Positions 9,081-18,021 are shown, counted from the stretch's first letter. The stretch is 64,000 nucleotides of DNA from Pedobacter aquatilis (GCF_030409415.1 NZ_JAUFPW010000004.1:37019-101018); one strand, 5' to 3'. Notes: generated by a model not told the origin, from the sequence alone. Made by a program: numbers and translations.

Positions 9081-9141
9081 TAAATTTTATTTAGAACTAG
9101 CAATTTTAATCGTAATTCGTAAATCTAAAATCGTAAGCTTC

Positions 9142-9744
9142 TTAGTCTTCTACAATTTCGCTGTTGATGCTTACTTCATCCTTTACATCTTCTTTAAAAT
9201 AGTTTTTCTGGAAGATTAGGATAAGAATTACGCCAACCGAAATTGCGGCGTCGGCAAGGTTAAAAACCGGGCGGAAGAATACAAATTCATCGCCGCCCCA
9301 TATTGGAATCCAACTTGGGAAATGCCCTTGTGCGATTGGGAAATACAGCATATCGACCACTCTACCATGAAACCAGGTTTCGTAGCCATAAATTTTACCG
9401 TAAAATACCGAATCGATGATGTTGCCCAATGCGCCTGCAAAAATTAAAGCAACGTTAATAATCAATCCGCGGTGGTATTTATGCTTAATTAAATAATGCA
9501 AACCATAACCAATGCCAACAACGGCAGCAATACGAAATAATGATAAAGCCAGCTTTCCAAACTCACCGCCAAACTCCATACCGAAGGCCATACCATTATT
9601 TTCGGTAAAATGGATGATAAACCATTTACCAATAATATTGAATTCCTGACCCAGGTACATGTTGGTTTTAATCCATGTTTTAAGTGCTTGGTCGGCAAGT
9701 AAAACCAAAAAGATAACTAATAAAGGTTTTGTATAGCCTTTCAT
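9142..9744 (-). CDS. lspA: Lipoprotein signal peptidase (signal peptidase II)
   Basis: This 200-residue inner-membrane aspartyl protease cleaves the signal peptide from prolipoproteins after Cys lipidation, serving the many lipoproteins in this window. Four hydrophobic helices are visible. Conserved motifs are DQALKTWI (about 18-25), FTENNGMAFG (46-55), GNIID (107-111), GRVVD with catalytic Asp131, and FNLADAAIS with catalytic Asp165. The 30-residue insertion between the two catalytic motifs (SWIPIWGGDEFVFF) is typical of Bacteroidota LspA. The start codon overlaps the stop of the DksA-like gene by one base (TAATG), implying translational coupling. Confidence 0.95.
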   Translation of the reverse strand: MKGYTKPLLVIFLVLLADQALKTWIKTNMYLGQEFNIIGKWFIIHFTENNGMAFGMEFGGEFGKLALSLFRIAAVVGIGYGLHYLIKHKYHRGLIINVALIFAGALGNIIDSVFYGKIYGYETWFHGRVVDMLYFPIAQGHFPSWIPIWGGDEFVFFRPVFNLADAAISVGVILILIFQKNYFKEDVKDEVSINSEIVED

Positions 9745-10127
9745 TAATTCTGTTTTAATTTAGCTTCCATGCTTAATGTAGCGTGTGGAACAGCACGTAA
9801 ACGTTCTTTTTGAATTAATTTGCCAGTTTCGCGGCAAATACCGTAGGTTTTATTTTCGATGCGAACCAAAGCATTTTCTAAGTTATCGATAAACTTTTTC
9901 TGGCGAGCAGCTAATTGATTGATTTGCTCTTTTTCCATTGTAGCAGAACCATCTTCTAATGTTTTGTAAGCGCCTGATGTATCTTCTGTACCATTTGCGT
10001 TTGGATTACTTAATGATGAAGTTAATGCATTAAGTTCTTCTTTCGCCATGCGTAATTTATCTTGAATTAATTCTTTAAATTCTTGAAGTTCACTGTCTGA
10101 GTAGCGAGTTTTGTTATTATTTTCCAT
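9744..10127 (-). CDS. TraR/DksA family protein without the zinc-finger cysteines
   Basis: This 127-residue protein belongs to the DksA/TraR family, whose members bind RNA polymerase through the secondary channel. It has an N-terminal helical hairpin (about 10-95) with heptad-like charge and a C-terminal segment ENKTYGICRETGKLIQKERL. The four zinc-binding cysteines of DksA are reduced to one (Cys98); the partners are Thr or Met at the equivalent places, including AVPHATLSME in place of the second CxxC. It lies between ileS and lspA with tight spacing (30 bases from ileS, one-base overlap with lspA). The role in this operon is not known. Confidence 0.88.
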   Translation of the reverse strand: MENNNKTRYSDSELQEFKELIQDKLRMAKEELNALTSSLSNPNANGTEDTSGAYKTLEDGSATMEKEQINQLAARQKKFIDNLENALVRIENKTYGICRETGKLIQKERLRAVPHATLSMEAKLKQN

Positions 10128-10157
10128 GCTTTTAATTTAGTTTTCTAATATATGGAT

Positions 10158-13100
10158 TTATATTTTAGTTACTGAAATGCTTAACTCAACATCATCTATA
10201 GTGATTTTGTTTGCATTAGTTACAGTATCTGTTAATTCTAGTTCATCGGCTAAAATTTCTGCGCAAATGTATGCCTTGTTTTTAGCAACTGCATCGCTTA
10301 CCAGATTATCATTTTGTAAAGAAACCTTAATTCTATCGGTTACCTCGAAGTTTAGTTCCTTACGTAAATTCTGGATTCTGTTAACCAACTCGCGAGAAAT
10401 TCCCTCTTGCTTTAGTGCCTCGGTAATGGTTACATCTAAAGCAACAGTTAAGCTGCCCAAATTTGTAACCTGCCATCCTGGAATATCCTCGGCAATGATT
10501 TCTACATCAGAAAGTTGCACATCGTATGAAATACTTTCGCCAAGTTTTGCATCGGTTACGATATTAATTTGTGCTTCTTTTTCTAAAGTTGCAATATCTT
10601 CCTGAGTGAAATTATTAATTGCATCGGCAACGGCTTTCATGCTTTTGCCAACCTTTGCGCCTAAAGCCTTAAAGTTAGGTTTCACTTTTTTCTTAACGAT
10701 GCCATGCGTATCGGTAATAAACTCGATGTTTTTAACATTCGTTTCTGAAAGAATATAATCGGCAACCTTTGAAATTTTTTGCTCGAAATCGCCATTTAAA
10801 GATGGGATTAAGATTTTTTCTAATGGTTGGCGAACGTTGATTTTTGAAATTTTACGTAGCGATAAAACCATCGATGAAATATCCTGAGCATAAACCATGC
10901 GTTCATTCAAATCATTGTCGATTAAGCTTTGGTCAGCCTCCTTCCACAATGTTAAATGGACAGACTGTGCTGCAGTTTTATCGGTAACTGTTAAGTTTCT
11001 GTATAACCAATCGGCAAAGAATGGCGCAACAGGACTCATCAGCTGTGCTAAAGTTTCTAAACAAGTGTAAAGTGTTTCGTAAGCGGCACGTTTATCATCG
11101 GTCATTTCGCCTTTCCAAAAACGGCGGCGACTTAACCTTATGTACCAGTTACTTAAGTGTTCATCAACAAAATTTTGGATGGCACGGGTTGCCTTAGTAG
11201 GTTCGTAAGTATTGTAACTTTCATCAACTTCGTTAATTAAGTTTTGCAACAACGATAAAATCCAACGGTCTAGCTCCGTTCTGTCTTCAACCTTGCTTAA
11301 GTTATTTTTATCGATTTCGAACTTATCGATGTTTGCGTATAGGGCAAAGAAAGCATAAGTGTTGTAAAGCGTTCCGAAGAATTTACGGCGAACCTCTGCA
11401 ATGCCTTCAATGTCAAATTTTAAGTTATCCCAAGGGTTTGCGTTCGAAATCATATACCAACGTGTGGCATCTGCTCCGTACTCGTTAATGGTTTGGAAAG
11501 GGTCAGCAGCGTTGCCTAAACGTTTAGACATTTTCTGTCCGTTTTTATCCAATACCAACCCATTAGAAACCACATTTTTATATGCTACCTTATCAAAAAC
11601 CAATGTAGAAATGGCATGTAAAGTGTAAAACCAACCACGGGTTTGGTCAACGCCTTCGGCAATAAAATCTGCAGGGAAATCCTGGTTTGCATCAATGGTT
11701 TCTTTGTTTTCGAACGGATAATGCCATTGTGCATAAGGCATTGCGCCAGAATCGAACCAAACATCAATTAAATCGCTTTCGCGGTGCATCGGTTTGCCCG
11801 ATGGAGAAACCAAAACAATTTTATCAACCACGTTTTTATGCAAATCGATTAAATCATAATTATCTTCGCTCATGTTTCCAATTTCAAAACCTTTAAAAGG
11901 ATTTTCTTTCTGGAAGCCAGCTGCGATAGATTTTTCGATGCCGATATACAATTCTTCAACCGAGCCGATTAAAACTTCTTCTTTTTTGTCTTCTGTTCTC
12001 CAGATTGGTAAAGGAATGCCCCAATATCTCGAACGCGATAAATTCCAATCGTTAGCATTTTTAAGCCAGTTACCGAAACGACCCTCGCCAGTAGCTTTTG
12101 GTTTCCAGTTAATGGTTTCGTTAAGGTCGAACATTCTGTCCTTTACATCCGTAACTTTAATAAACCAAGAGTCTAAAGGATAATATAAAAGCGGTTCATC
12201 AGTTCTCCAGCTGTGTGGGTAACTGTGTACGTATTTTTCTACCTTAAAAGCTTTATTCTCTTCCTTTAGTAAAATGGCAAGCTCTACATCAACCGATTTT
12301 TCAGGTGCTTCACCAGCTTCGTAATATTCATTTTTAACATATTTGCCCGCAAACGGACCAACATGTTTGGTAAATTTTCCTTGTAAATCTACCAAAGGCA
12401 CCAATTCGTCGTTATCATTTAATACCAGCATTGGCGGTATTTCTGGCACCGCTTCTTTGGCAACTTTAGCATCATCTGCACCAAAAGTAGGGGCAGTGTG
12501 CACAATACCAGTACCATCTTCGGTAGTCACAAAATCTCCGGCAATAACGCGGAAAGCATTTTCCGGATTATTGTGTGGTAAAGCGTAAGTTAAAAGTTGT
12601 TCGTACTTAATGCCAACCAAATCAGTTCCTTTACACTCTGCAATAATTTGATATGGTATTTTTTTGTCGCCAGCTTTAAAGTTTGTAAAATCTTCGGCTT
12701 CATTGCTTTCAAAGAAAATTTTACTGAATTGTTTGCCAACCAGGTTTTTAGCTAAAATTACGTTGGTTGGTAAAAATGTATATTGGTTAAAAGTTTTAAC
12801 TAGAACATAGTCAATTTTTGGTCCAACAGTTAAAGCCGTATTCGATGGTAAAGTCCACGGTGTGGTGGTCCATGCCATCAAGTAAACATCGCCAAAGGCT
12901 TGTAAAAAAGCTGGCAAAGTGTCTGCCAACGCTTTAAACTGCGCAACAATAGTTGTATCGGTAACATCGCGGTAAGCACCTGGTTGGTTTACCTCATGCG
13001 AACTTAAACCCGTTCCGGCTTTTGGCGAATAAGGCTGAATGGTGTAACCTTTATAGATTAAACCTTTATCGTAAATCTGTTTCAAAAGCCACCAAACCGA

Positions 13101-13568
13101 TTCCATGTATTTCGATTTGTAGGTAATATATGGGTCGTCCATATCCACCCAATAGCCCATCTTTTCAGTTAAATCGTTCCACACATCGGTGTAACGCATT
13201 ACTGTTTTTTTACAAGCTTCGTTGTAATCTTCGATAGAAATGGTTCTGCCGATGTCTTCTTTGGTAATACCTAGTTCTTTTTCGGTACCCAATTCAACAG
13301 GCAAGCCATGCGTATCCCAACCAGCTTTTCTTTTAACCTGGTAACCTTTAATTGTTTTGTAGCGGCAAAAAATATCTTTTATAGCACGAGCCATTACGTG
13401 GTGAATCCCCGGCATGCCATTGGCAGATGGTGGTCCCTCGTAAAAGGTAAACGGGTTAGATTTCGGACGAGAAGAAATGCTCTTTTCAAATATGTTTTCT
13501 TCTTTCCAAAAATCCAGTATTTCTTGCCCTATTTTGGCAAGGTCTAATTGTTTAAATTCGCTATACAT
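10158..13568 (-). CDS. ileS: Isoleucyl-tRNA synthetase, type 2, with GIHH signature
   Basis: This 1136-residue class I synthetase charges tRNA-Ile. The ATG at 13568 is preferred to the adjacent in-frame TTG at 13571. WDTHGLPVELGTEKELG, the CP1 editing-domain segment TTTPWTLPSNTAL and DQTRGWFYTLHAIS are typical, and KMSKR at 679-683 is the second signature. Length and the eukaryote-like ending (no C-terminal CxxC zinc motif visible) indicate IleRS2. The first signature, normally HxGH, reads GIHH at 54-57, with positions one and three exchanged. GXHH variants are reported for mupirocin-hyper-resistant IleRS2, so intrinsic resistance is an inference here. It is the first gene of a leftward operon with the DksA-like gene and lspA. 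Confidence 0.96.
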   Translation of the reverse strand: MYSEFKQLDLAKIGQEILDFWKEENIFEKSISSRPKSNPFTFYEGPPSANGMPGIHHVMARAIKDIFCRYKTIKGYQVKRKAGWDTHGLPVELGTEKELGITKEDIGRTISIEDYNEACKKTVMRYTDVWNDLTEKMGYWVDMDDPYITYKSKYMESVWWLLKQIYDKGLIYKGYTIQPYSPKAGTGLSSHEVNQPGAYRDVTDTTIVAQFKALADTLPAFLQAFGDVYLMAWTTTPWTLPSNTALTVGPKIDYVLVKTFNQYTFLPTNVILAKNLVGKQFSKIFFESNEAEDFTNFKAGDKKIPYQIIAECKGTDLVGIKYEQLLTYALPHNNPENAFRVIAGDFVTTEDGTGIVHTAPTFGADDAKVAKEAVPEIPPMLVLNDNDELVPLVDLQGKFTKHVGPFAGKYVKNEYYEAGEAPEKSVDVELAILLKEENKAFKVEKYVHSYPHSWRTDEPLLYYPLDSWFIKVTDVKDRMFDLNETINWKPKATGEGRFGNWLKNANDWNLSRSRYWGIPLPIWRTEDKKEEVLIGSVEELYIGIEKSIAAGFQKENPFKGFEIGNMSEDNYDLIDLHKNVVDKIVLVSPSGKPMHRESDLIDVWFDSGAMPYAQWHYPFENKETIDANQDFPADFIAEGVDQTRGWFYTLHAISTLVFDKVAYKNVVSNGLVLDKNGQKMSKRLGNAADPFQTINEYGADATRWYMISNANPWDNLKFDIEGIAEVRRKFFGTLYNTYAFFALYANIDKFEIDKNNLSKVEDRTELDRWILSLLQNLINEVDESYNTYEPTKATRAIQNFVDEHLSNWYIRLSRRRFWKGEMTDDKRAAYETLYTCLETLAQLMSPVAPFFADWLYRNLTVTDKTAAQSVHLTLWKEADQSLIDNDLNERMVYAQDISSMVLSLRKISKINVRQPLEKILIPSLNGDFEQKISKVADYILSETNVKNIEFITDTHGIVKKKVKPNFKALGAKVGKSMKAVADAINNFTQEDIATLEKEAQINIVTDAKLGESISYDVQLSDVEIIAEDIPGWQVTNLGSLTVALDVTITEALKQEGISRELVNRIQNLRKELNFEVTDRIKVSLQNDNLVSDAVAKNKAYICAEILADELELTDTVTNANKITIDDVELSISVTKI

Positions 13569-13598
13569 CAATCAAGTACCTCAAAAAATTAAAGGATG

Positions 13599-13606
13599 CA
13601 AAGTTA
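13599..13606 (-). promoter_or_regulatory. Probable -7 box of the ileS operon
   Basis: On the minus strand the sequence is TAACTTTG, matching TAnnTTTG, 30 bases before the ileS ATG. Confidence 0.5.
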
Positions 13607-13652
13607 AAGTTTTTCGCTCAAATTTGGTAGTTTAGATGTAAATACTTTTAAT

Positions 13653-13841
13653 GTGAAATTATTTAATATAGGTTTAATACTGATGGTTTTGGCCGTAATT
13701 GCCTTACCCATAGTGGCGGTAATAAATTCATCCAATCGCGATTTTGTGCTGTACGCATTTTATTTCTGCGGCCTGCTAGAACTAATTGGACTCATCTTTG
13801 TTTTAGTTCATATCATCAAACTAAAAAGAAACCTACCATGA
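13653..13841 (+). CDS. Small two-helix membrane protein, unknown function
   Basis: This is a 62-residue hydrophobic protein with a GTG start at 13653; no ATG is available before residue 11. Two hydrophobic segments (about 5-24 and 32-54) end in the basic tail KLKRNLP, suggesting both ends in the cytoplasm. Its stop overlaps the start of the next gene (ATGA), so the two are probably co-translated. I recognise no family. It is divergent from ileS. Confidence 0.6.
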   Translation: MKLFNIGLILMVLAVIALPIVAVINSSNRDFVLYAFYFCGLLELIGLIFVLVHIIKLKRNLP

Positions 13842-14110
13842 TAAAGTTATTTAAGTTGCAGAAAGCCGTTTTTATACTAATTCTTGGTGTGCTTTCGTTT
13901 ATTGCATACCGAATTTTAGCCGCTAACGAAGTAAGTTGGGCCCGCTATATGCAAATTCTATCGGGTGTTTTGGTTATGGTTGGCGCATTTTGGATGTTAT
14001 ATCCTATTCTTTTCGCCAAAAATGATGGCGATGGTCAGGCAGAAATTCTAACCGACCCAACTGTAGAAGTTCCGGTTGATGGAGAAGAACAGAAGCCAGC
14101 TGCCGAATAG
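13838..14110 (+). CDS. Small two-helix membrane protein with acidic tail, unknown function
   Basis: This 90-residue protein has two hydrophobic segments (about 8-28 and 38-60) followed by a highly acidic tail (DGDGQAEILTDPTVEVPVDG). Its ATG overlaps the preceding stop by four bases, as expected of a translationally coupled pair. No family is recognised. The pair may form a membrane heteromer; that is only inferred from the overlap. Confidence 0.65.
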   Translation: MIKLFKLQKAVFILILGVLSFIAYRILAANEVSWARYMQILSGVLVMVGAFWMLYPILFAKNDGDGQAEILTDPTVEVPVDGEEQKPAAE

Positions 14111-14360
14111 ATTTTATTTTACCATTTTACAAATATTATTGCATTCAAGCTCAGTTTCTAAATTGCGGGTTTATATTTTCTTAAATTATATGGTTATGAG
14201 AAACATTTGAAAAGTAAAACCTGTATTTCATTTTAGCGTTCGTCCTGCTGTTCGCTTTACTCGCTCCATGAAAAATTTCGCTCGTGCACGCTACCATCAG
14301 GTTTAATTAACTTAAGCTTGAATAAAATACTGAAACCTGCTTCCCTCAAATTGCCAATAA
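14111..14360. other. Non-coding spacer
   Basis: No gene was found. The segment 14234-14302 (CGTTCGTCCTGCTGTTCGCT onward) resembles a widespread Bacteroidota intergenic repeat from memory, but it occurs once here. Confidence 0.5.
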
Positions 14361-14387
14361 AAAAGCCCACGATTAAAATCATGGGCA
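14361..14387 (-). terminator. Terminator of the MMPL/RND transporter gene
   Basis: On the minus strand GCCCATGAT and ATCGTGGGC form a stem with one mismatch around TTTA, followed by a T run. It lies 36 bases past the gene. Confidence 0.8.
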
Positions 14388-14422
14388 ATATGTTCATACT
14401 ACGAGCTCAAAATTCGCAGCTA

Positions 14423-16774
14423 TTAATGGTCAAACTCACCAGCATTCTTTGCCGATTCTTCATCAGATACTACTTTTCTAACTTTCTTTTTATCCAACCA
14501 CAAAACCAAGGCAGGTAACAAAGTCAGGTTAAAAATCAAGGCTACAAATAAGGTTATCGATAAGAGCAAACCTAAAACAACAGTTCCGCCAAAGGTAGAT
14601 GCTGTAAAAATTCCGAAGCCAAAGAATAAGATTAATGCAATATGCGTCATGCTTACGCCTGTTTCCGTAATCGTATCTGTAATCACTTTAGGTACAGAAA
14701 AATTGGTTAAATTCAGTTCTTGCTGATAGCGGGTTAAGAAATATATGGTTTGGTCTGATGCTAAACCGAAGGCAATTGTGAAAATTAAAATGGTTGATGG
14801 TTTTAGCGAAATTCCAAAATAGCCCATAATTCCAGCTGTAATAATTAGCGGAACAATATTCGGTAATAAAGAAATAAACATGATGCCTAAACTTTTAAAT
14901 TGGGCCAAACGTAAAAGCGAAATTAACACAATCGCCAAGCCAATACTTTCAAACAAATGTTTAAGCATGTAATCCGTTCCTTTCGAGAAAATTACACTAG
15001 AACCAGTTAGCTCAACATCGAATTTTTCGGGAGGTAAAATGCTATCAATTCTTGGTTTAAGCTCGGCCATAATTGCATCTAAACGTTTCGAGCCTACATC
15101 AGCCATTTGGAAACTAATTCTTGTGCTTTGATTATCCTTGCTTACAAAATTGGTTAACAAGCTTGCATTACCTTTACCGCCGCTGGCAATATAAGCCAGA
15201 ATAAAGTTTTTCTCCATATTATCCGGCAGGCGGAAAAACGTAGAATCATTATTATAAAAAGCTTGCGTAGCGTATTTCAAACCCATATTAACCGAAATAG
15301 AACGCGAAAATTCCGGATAGGATGAAATCATTTTTTCCATCTTTTCCATTCTTTTCAGATTAGTTAAGTTGAAAACACCATTCTTTTTCTTGGTATCCAC
15401 ACTAACTTCTAAAGGTAAGATGCCTTCAAAGTTTTTTTCAAAGAATTTTAAATCGGCTAAAATAGTCGAGCTTTTTGGTAAATCATCAACCACATAACCA
15501 TTCACATTGATTTTCATTACACCTATAAAGGCGATAATTGAAATCACAATCGTGGCAACGTAAATTAGGCCGCTTTTTTGTTGAACAAGCTTATCGGTTT
15601 TAACTAAAATCTGATGTAAAAATCCTTCCTCAACATGTGTTTGGGCTTTAAGTTTTGGAGCAGGCAAGTAGCTGAAGATAATCGGGATTAAGCATAAACA
15701 CATCAACCAGGTAATCATTACATTTATCGACGCAACACTACCAAATTGCATCAATAACTCACTACCTGTAAAATATAAAACGCCAAAACCAATTGCTGCA
15801 GTAATGTTCGCGATTAAAGTGGTAACCGCAATTCTTTCAATAGTAACGCTTAATGCTTTTTCTTTCGAAATGCCTTTTCTTAATTCATTTTGGTACTTGT
15901 TCAACAATAAAATACTATTTGGAATGCCGATAATTACAATTAGCGGCGGAATTAATCCAGTTAAAATGGTTAGCTCGAAACCGAATAAAACCAAAGTTCC
16001 GATACTCCAGATTACGCCCATGATTACCACCAGAATAGGGAAGAAAACCGCATAGAACTTTTTAAAGAAAATTAATAAAATTAATGCAGATACCAGGATG
16101 GATAAACCTAAAAAAAGCACAAACTCATTACTAACTAATTTGCTCACTGCCGTACGGATGTATGGTAAGCCTGAAATGTGAACCTGAATTTTCGTGTCTT
16201 CTTGAAATGCCTTGGCCTTTGCTTCTATTTCCTTTAATATCGGATTACGTTCGGCAGTGTTTAAAATTTTAGTGTCGAAGGTAATGGCCATCAAAGTGGC
16301 ATTCTGTTTATTGTAAACTAAACCCTCAAAAAATGGGGTATTGTATAAAGTACTTTTAATGGAATCCATTTCCGCATCCGAATTTACCAATCCGTTGGGA
16401 ATTGCCTTTAAAACAAATTTTTGCTCAACCGTGTCTTTCTCCAATTGAAAAATTTTACCCGATGATAAAACGGCTTTAATGCCCTTAAGTTTCTGAATAT
16501 CATTAGAAAGCTGAACCCACTTATTGTAGGTTTCTTTTTTAAAAATGGCTGGCGATTGAATACCGATAACCATTACGCTACCATCTTCTCCGAAGGTTTT
16601 TTTGAAATTATTGTACTTTATAAAAGCGCTATCAGTAACGGGTAAAATCTTGCTTCCGGTATAAGATAGCTTAACGTTTTTGGCTTGGTAAGCCATGAAA
16701 ATCGTTCCAAGTACAAAAAATAAAATAATTGCAATACGGTTCTGAAGAATAAACCTGGATAGCTTAACCCACAT
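14423..16774 (-). CDS. MMPL/RND-superfamily membrane transporter
   Basis: This 783-residue inner-membrane protein has the duplicated layout of MMPL-type RND proteins: one N-terminal helix, a periplasmic loop of about 190 residues, a five- to six-helix bundle (about 218-385), a helix at about 405, a second loop of about 185 residues, and a second bundle (about 610-765). The segments FGLASDQTIYFLTRYQQEL and LTGLIPPLIVIIGIPNSILL resemble the sterol-sensing-like helices in which MMPL proteins carry their proton-relay residues. Related Bacteroidota proteins may move lipids or hydrophobic compounds; the substrate here is unknown. No membrane-fusion protein or outer-membrane partner is adjacent. Confidence 0.88.
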   Translation of the reverse strand: MWVKLSRFILQNRIAIILFFVLGTIFMAYQAKNVKLSYTGSKILPVTDSAFIKYNNFKKTFGEDGSVMVIGIQSPAIFKKETYNKWVQLSNDIQKLKGIKAVLSSGKIFQLEKDTVEQKFVLKAIPNGLVNSDAEMDSIKSTLYNTPFFEGLVYNKQNATLMAITFDTKILNTAERNPILKEIEAKAKAFQEDTKIQVHISGLPYIRTAVSKLVSNEFVLFLGLSILVSALILLIFFKKFYAVFFPILVVIMGVIWSIGTLVLFGFELTILTGLIPPLIVIIGIPNSILLLNKYQNELRKGISKEKALSVTIERIAVTTLIANITAAIGFGVLYFTGSELLMQFGSVASINVMITWLMCLCLIPIIFSYLPAPKLKAQTHVEEGFLHQILVKTDKLVQQKSGLIYVATIVISIIAFIGVMKINVNGYVVDDLPKSSTILADLKFFEKNFEGILPLEVSVDTKKKNGVFNLTNLKRMEKMEKMISSYPEFSRSISVNMGLKYATQAFYNNDSTFFRLPDNMEKNFILAYIASGGKGNASLLTNFVSKDNQSTRISFQMADVGSKRLDAIMAELKPRIDSILPPEKFDVELTGSSVIFSKGTDYMLKHLFESIGLAIVLISLLRLAQFKSLGIMFISLLPNIVPLIITAGIMGYFGISLKPSTILIFTIAFGLASDQTIYFLTRYQQELNLTNFSVPKVITDTITETGVSMTHIALILFFGFGIFTASTFGGTVVLGLLLSITLFVALIFNLTLLPALVLWLDKKKVRKVVSDEESAKNAGEFDH

Positions 16775-16807
16775 GTGTAATCTAGTTTTAAATTATAATG
16801 ATAACGG

Positions 16808-16815
16808 CAAAACTA
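16808..16815 (-). promoter_or_regulatory. Probable -7 box of the MMPL gene
   Basis: On the minus strand the sequence is TAGTTTTG, matching TAnnTTTG, 33 bases before the ATG at 16774. Confidence 0.45.
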
Positions 16816-16852
16816 ATCTTATTTATAAAATCAGAATGATTTTTTGCGCAAT

Positions 16853-16860
16853 TAAATTTG
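16853..16860 (+). promoter_or_regulatory. Probable -7 box of recO
   Basis: TAAATTTG lies 38 bases before the recO ATG and is divergent from the MMPL promoter. Confidence 0.45.
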
Positions 16861-16898
16861 CACAAATAACATACTTTTGAAAAAATTGTTTGATTAAC

Positions 16899-17624
16899 AT
16901 GTTGCATAAGGTAAGGGGTATAGTATTGAAAACCACAAATTACAGTGAAAGTAGTGTAATTGTTCAGGTTTTTACCGATAAATTTGGGATGCAATCTTAC
17001 CTGATTAATGGTGTAAAAAAGCCAAAAGCAAGGGTTAAGATGAATATGCTACAGGCTTTGCATTTGCTGGATATGGTTGTTTACCATAAAGCAAATACTA
17101 ATATCCAGCGAATTTCGGAGGTTCGCCAGGTGCCTGTATTTAAAACAATACCTTACGATATTGTAAAAACAAGCATTGTGATTTTCTTAAATGAAGTATT
17201 GTATAAAAGTATTCGTCAGCAATCTGCTGATGAGGGCATATTCGATTACATATTTAGTGCTATAGCTTGGTTTGATGAAAGTGAAGAACTTAACCCAAAC
17301 TTTCACCTGTCGTTTCTGCTTAAATTGACACGGTTTCTGGGTTTTTCCCCTAACGAAAAAAGAAGAACTGACCAGGTTTATTTCGATTTGCAAGAGGGAG
17401 AGTTTTTATCCAGAACGCCAATTCATACCAATTATTTGCAATTGGAAGATGCGTTAGGCTTTATAGCGCTGTTTAATACACCGCTTGAAAAAATTTCTGA
17501 TATAAAAATGAGTAATACTCAACGTCGCTTTTTATTAGATAAGATATTGGTTTTCTATACCTTACATACGGCCTCATTTGGCGAAGTACAATCGCATAAA
17601 ATACTGGAAACTTTGCTTAGCTGA
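16899..17624 (+). CDS. recO: DNA repair protein RecO
   Basis: This 241-residue protein mediates RecA loading with RecF/RecR during recombinational repair. The ATG at 16899 (MLHKVRGIVLKTTNYSESS) is chosen over an in-frame TTG at 16890. The N-terminal OB-fold contains VRGIVLKTTNYSESSVIVQVFT and GMQSYLINGVKKPKAR, the usual RecO start; the helical C-terminal half contains HLSFLLKLTRFLGFSPN. Zinc-binding cysteines of some RecO proteins are absent. The tRNA-Val array follows 63 bases downstream. Confidence 0.93.
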   Translation: MLHKVRGIVLKTTNYSESSVIVQVFTDKFGMQSYLINGVKKPKARVKMNMLQALHLLDMVVYHKANTNIQRISEVRQVPVFKTIPYDIVKTSIVIFLNEVLYKSIRQQSADEGIFDYIFSAIAWFDESEELNPNFHLSFLLKLTRFLGFSPNEKRRTDQVYFDLQEGEFLSRTPIHTNYLQLEDALGFIALFNTPLEKISDIKMSNTQRRFLLDKILVFYTLHTASFGEVQSHKILETLLS

Positions 17625-17641
17625 AAAAAAATAAAAAAGAT

Positions 17642-17671
17642 TTGCGAAACAAGATTATAGCGCTATATTTG
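17642..17671 (+). promoter_or_regulatory. Promoter of the tandem tRNA-Val genes
   Basis: TTG (17642-17644), 19 bases, TATATTTG (17664-17671) is an exact Bacteroidota consensus, placed 16 bases before the tRNA. Confidence 0.75.
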
Positions 17672-17687
17672 CATTCCCAAAAGGAAA

Positions 17688-17762
17688 GGGAAATTAGCTC
17701 AGCTGGTTCAGAGCACCTCGTTTACACCGAGGGGGTCGGGGGTTCGAACCCCTCATTTCCCA
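17688..17762 (+). tRNA. tRNA-Val (anticodon TAC), copy 1
   Basis: All four arms fold: acceptor GGGAAAT/ATTTCCC, D arm GCTC...GAGC, anticodon arm CCTCG-TTTACAC-CGAGG (anticodon TAC, Val), and T arm GGGGG-TTCGAAC-CCCTC. The discriminator is A at 17762, and the CCA end is not encoded. Confidence 0.97.
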
Positions 17763-17766
17763 CACA

Positions 17767-17795
17767 AACCTTTCAAGGAGTTGAAAGGTTTTTTT
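17767..17795 (+). terminator. Terminator after tRNA-Val copy 1
   Basis: AACCTTTCAA and TTGAAAGGTT form a perfect 10-bp stem with loop GGAG, followed by T7. Confidence 0.9.
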
Positions 17796-17823
17796 ATCAC
17801 ATAATGCAATCCTTTAAATAAAT

Positions 17824-17898
17824 GGGAAATTAGCTCAGCTGGTTCAGAGCACCTCGTTTACACCGAGGGGGTCGGGGGTTCGAACCCCTCATTTCCCA
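17824..17898 (+). tRNA. tRNA-Val (anticodon TAC), copy 2
   Basis: All 75 bases are identical to copy 1, 136 bases upstream. No separate consensus promoter is evident between the copies, although a terminator is, so expression of this copy may depend on read-through or a weak local promoter. Confidence 0.97.
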
Positions 17899-17901
17899 CA
17901 C

Positions 17902-17935
17902 AAAGCCTTTCAGGAAACTGAGAGGCTTTTATTTT
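17902..17935 (+). terminator. Terminator after tRNA-Val copy 2
   Basis: AAAGCCTTTCAG and CTGAGAGGCTTT form a 12-bp stem with one wobble around GAAA, followed by TTATTTTT. Confidence 0.88.
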
Positions 17936-17939
17936 TACT

Positions 17940-18021
17940 GAAATTAACTCAGCTGATTCATAGCATCCCGACATTTCAGTCGGGAGGTTTGTTCCGATTT
18001 AATAATCGAGATCATTTCCCA
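17940..18021 (+). pseudogene. Decayed third tRNA-Val-like copy
   Basis: The 5' part GAAATTAACTCAGCTGATTC matches the tRNA-Val 5' half with few changes, and the 3' end ATTTCCCACAC matches exactly. The middle is replaced: TCCCGAC/GTCGGGA forms a 7-bp stem in place of the anticodon arm and CGATT/AATCG a stem in place of the T arm, and the unit is about nine bases too long. A degraded terminator-like hairpin follows (18025-18057). This is most likely a third tandem repeat unit that has lost function. Confidence 0.7.
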
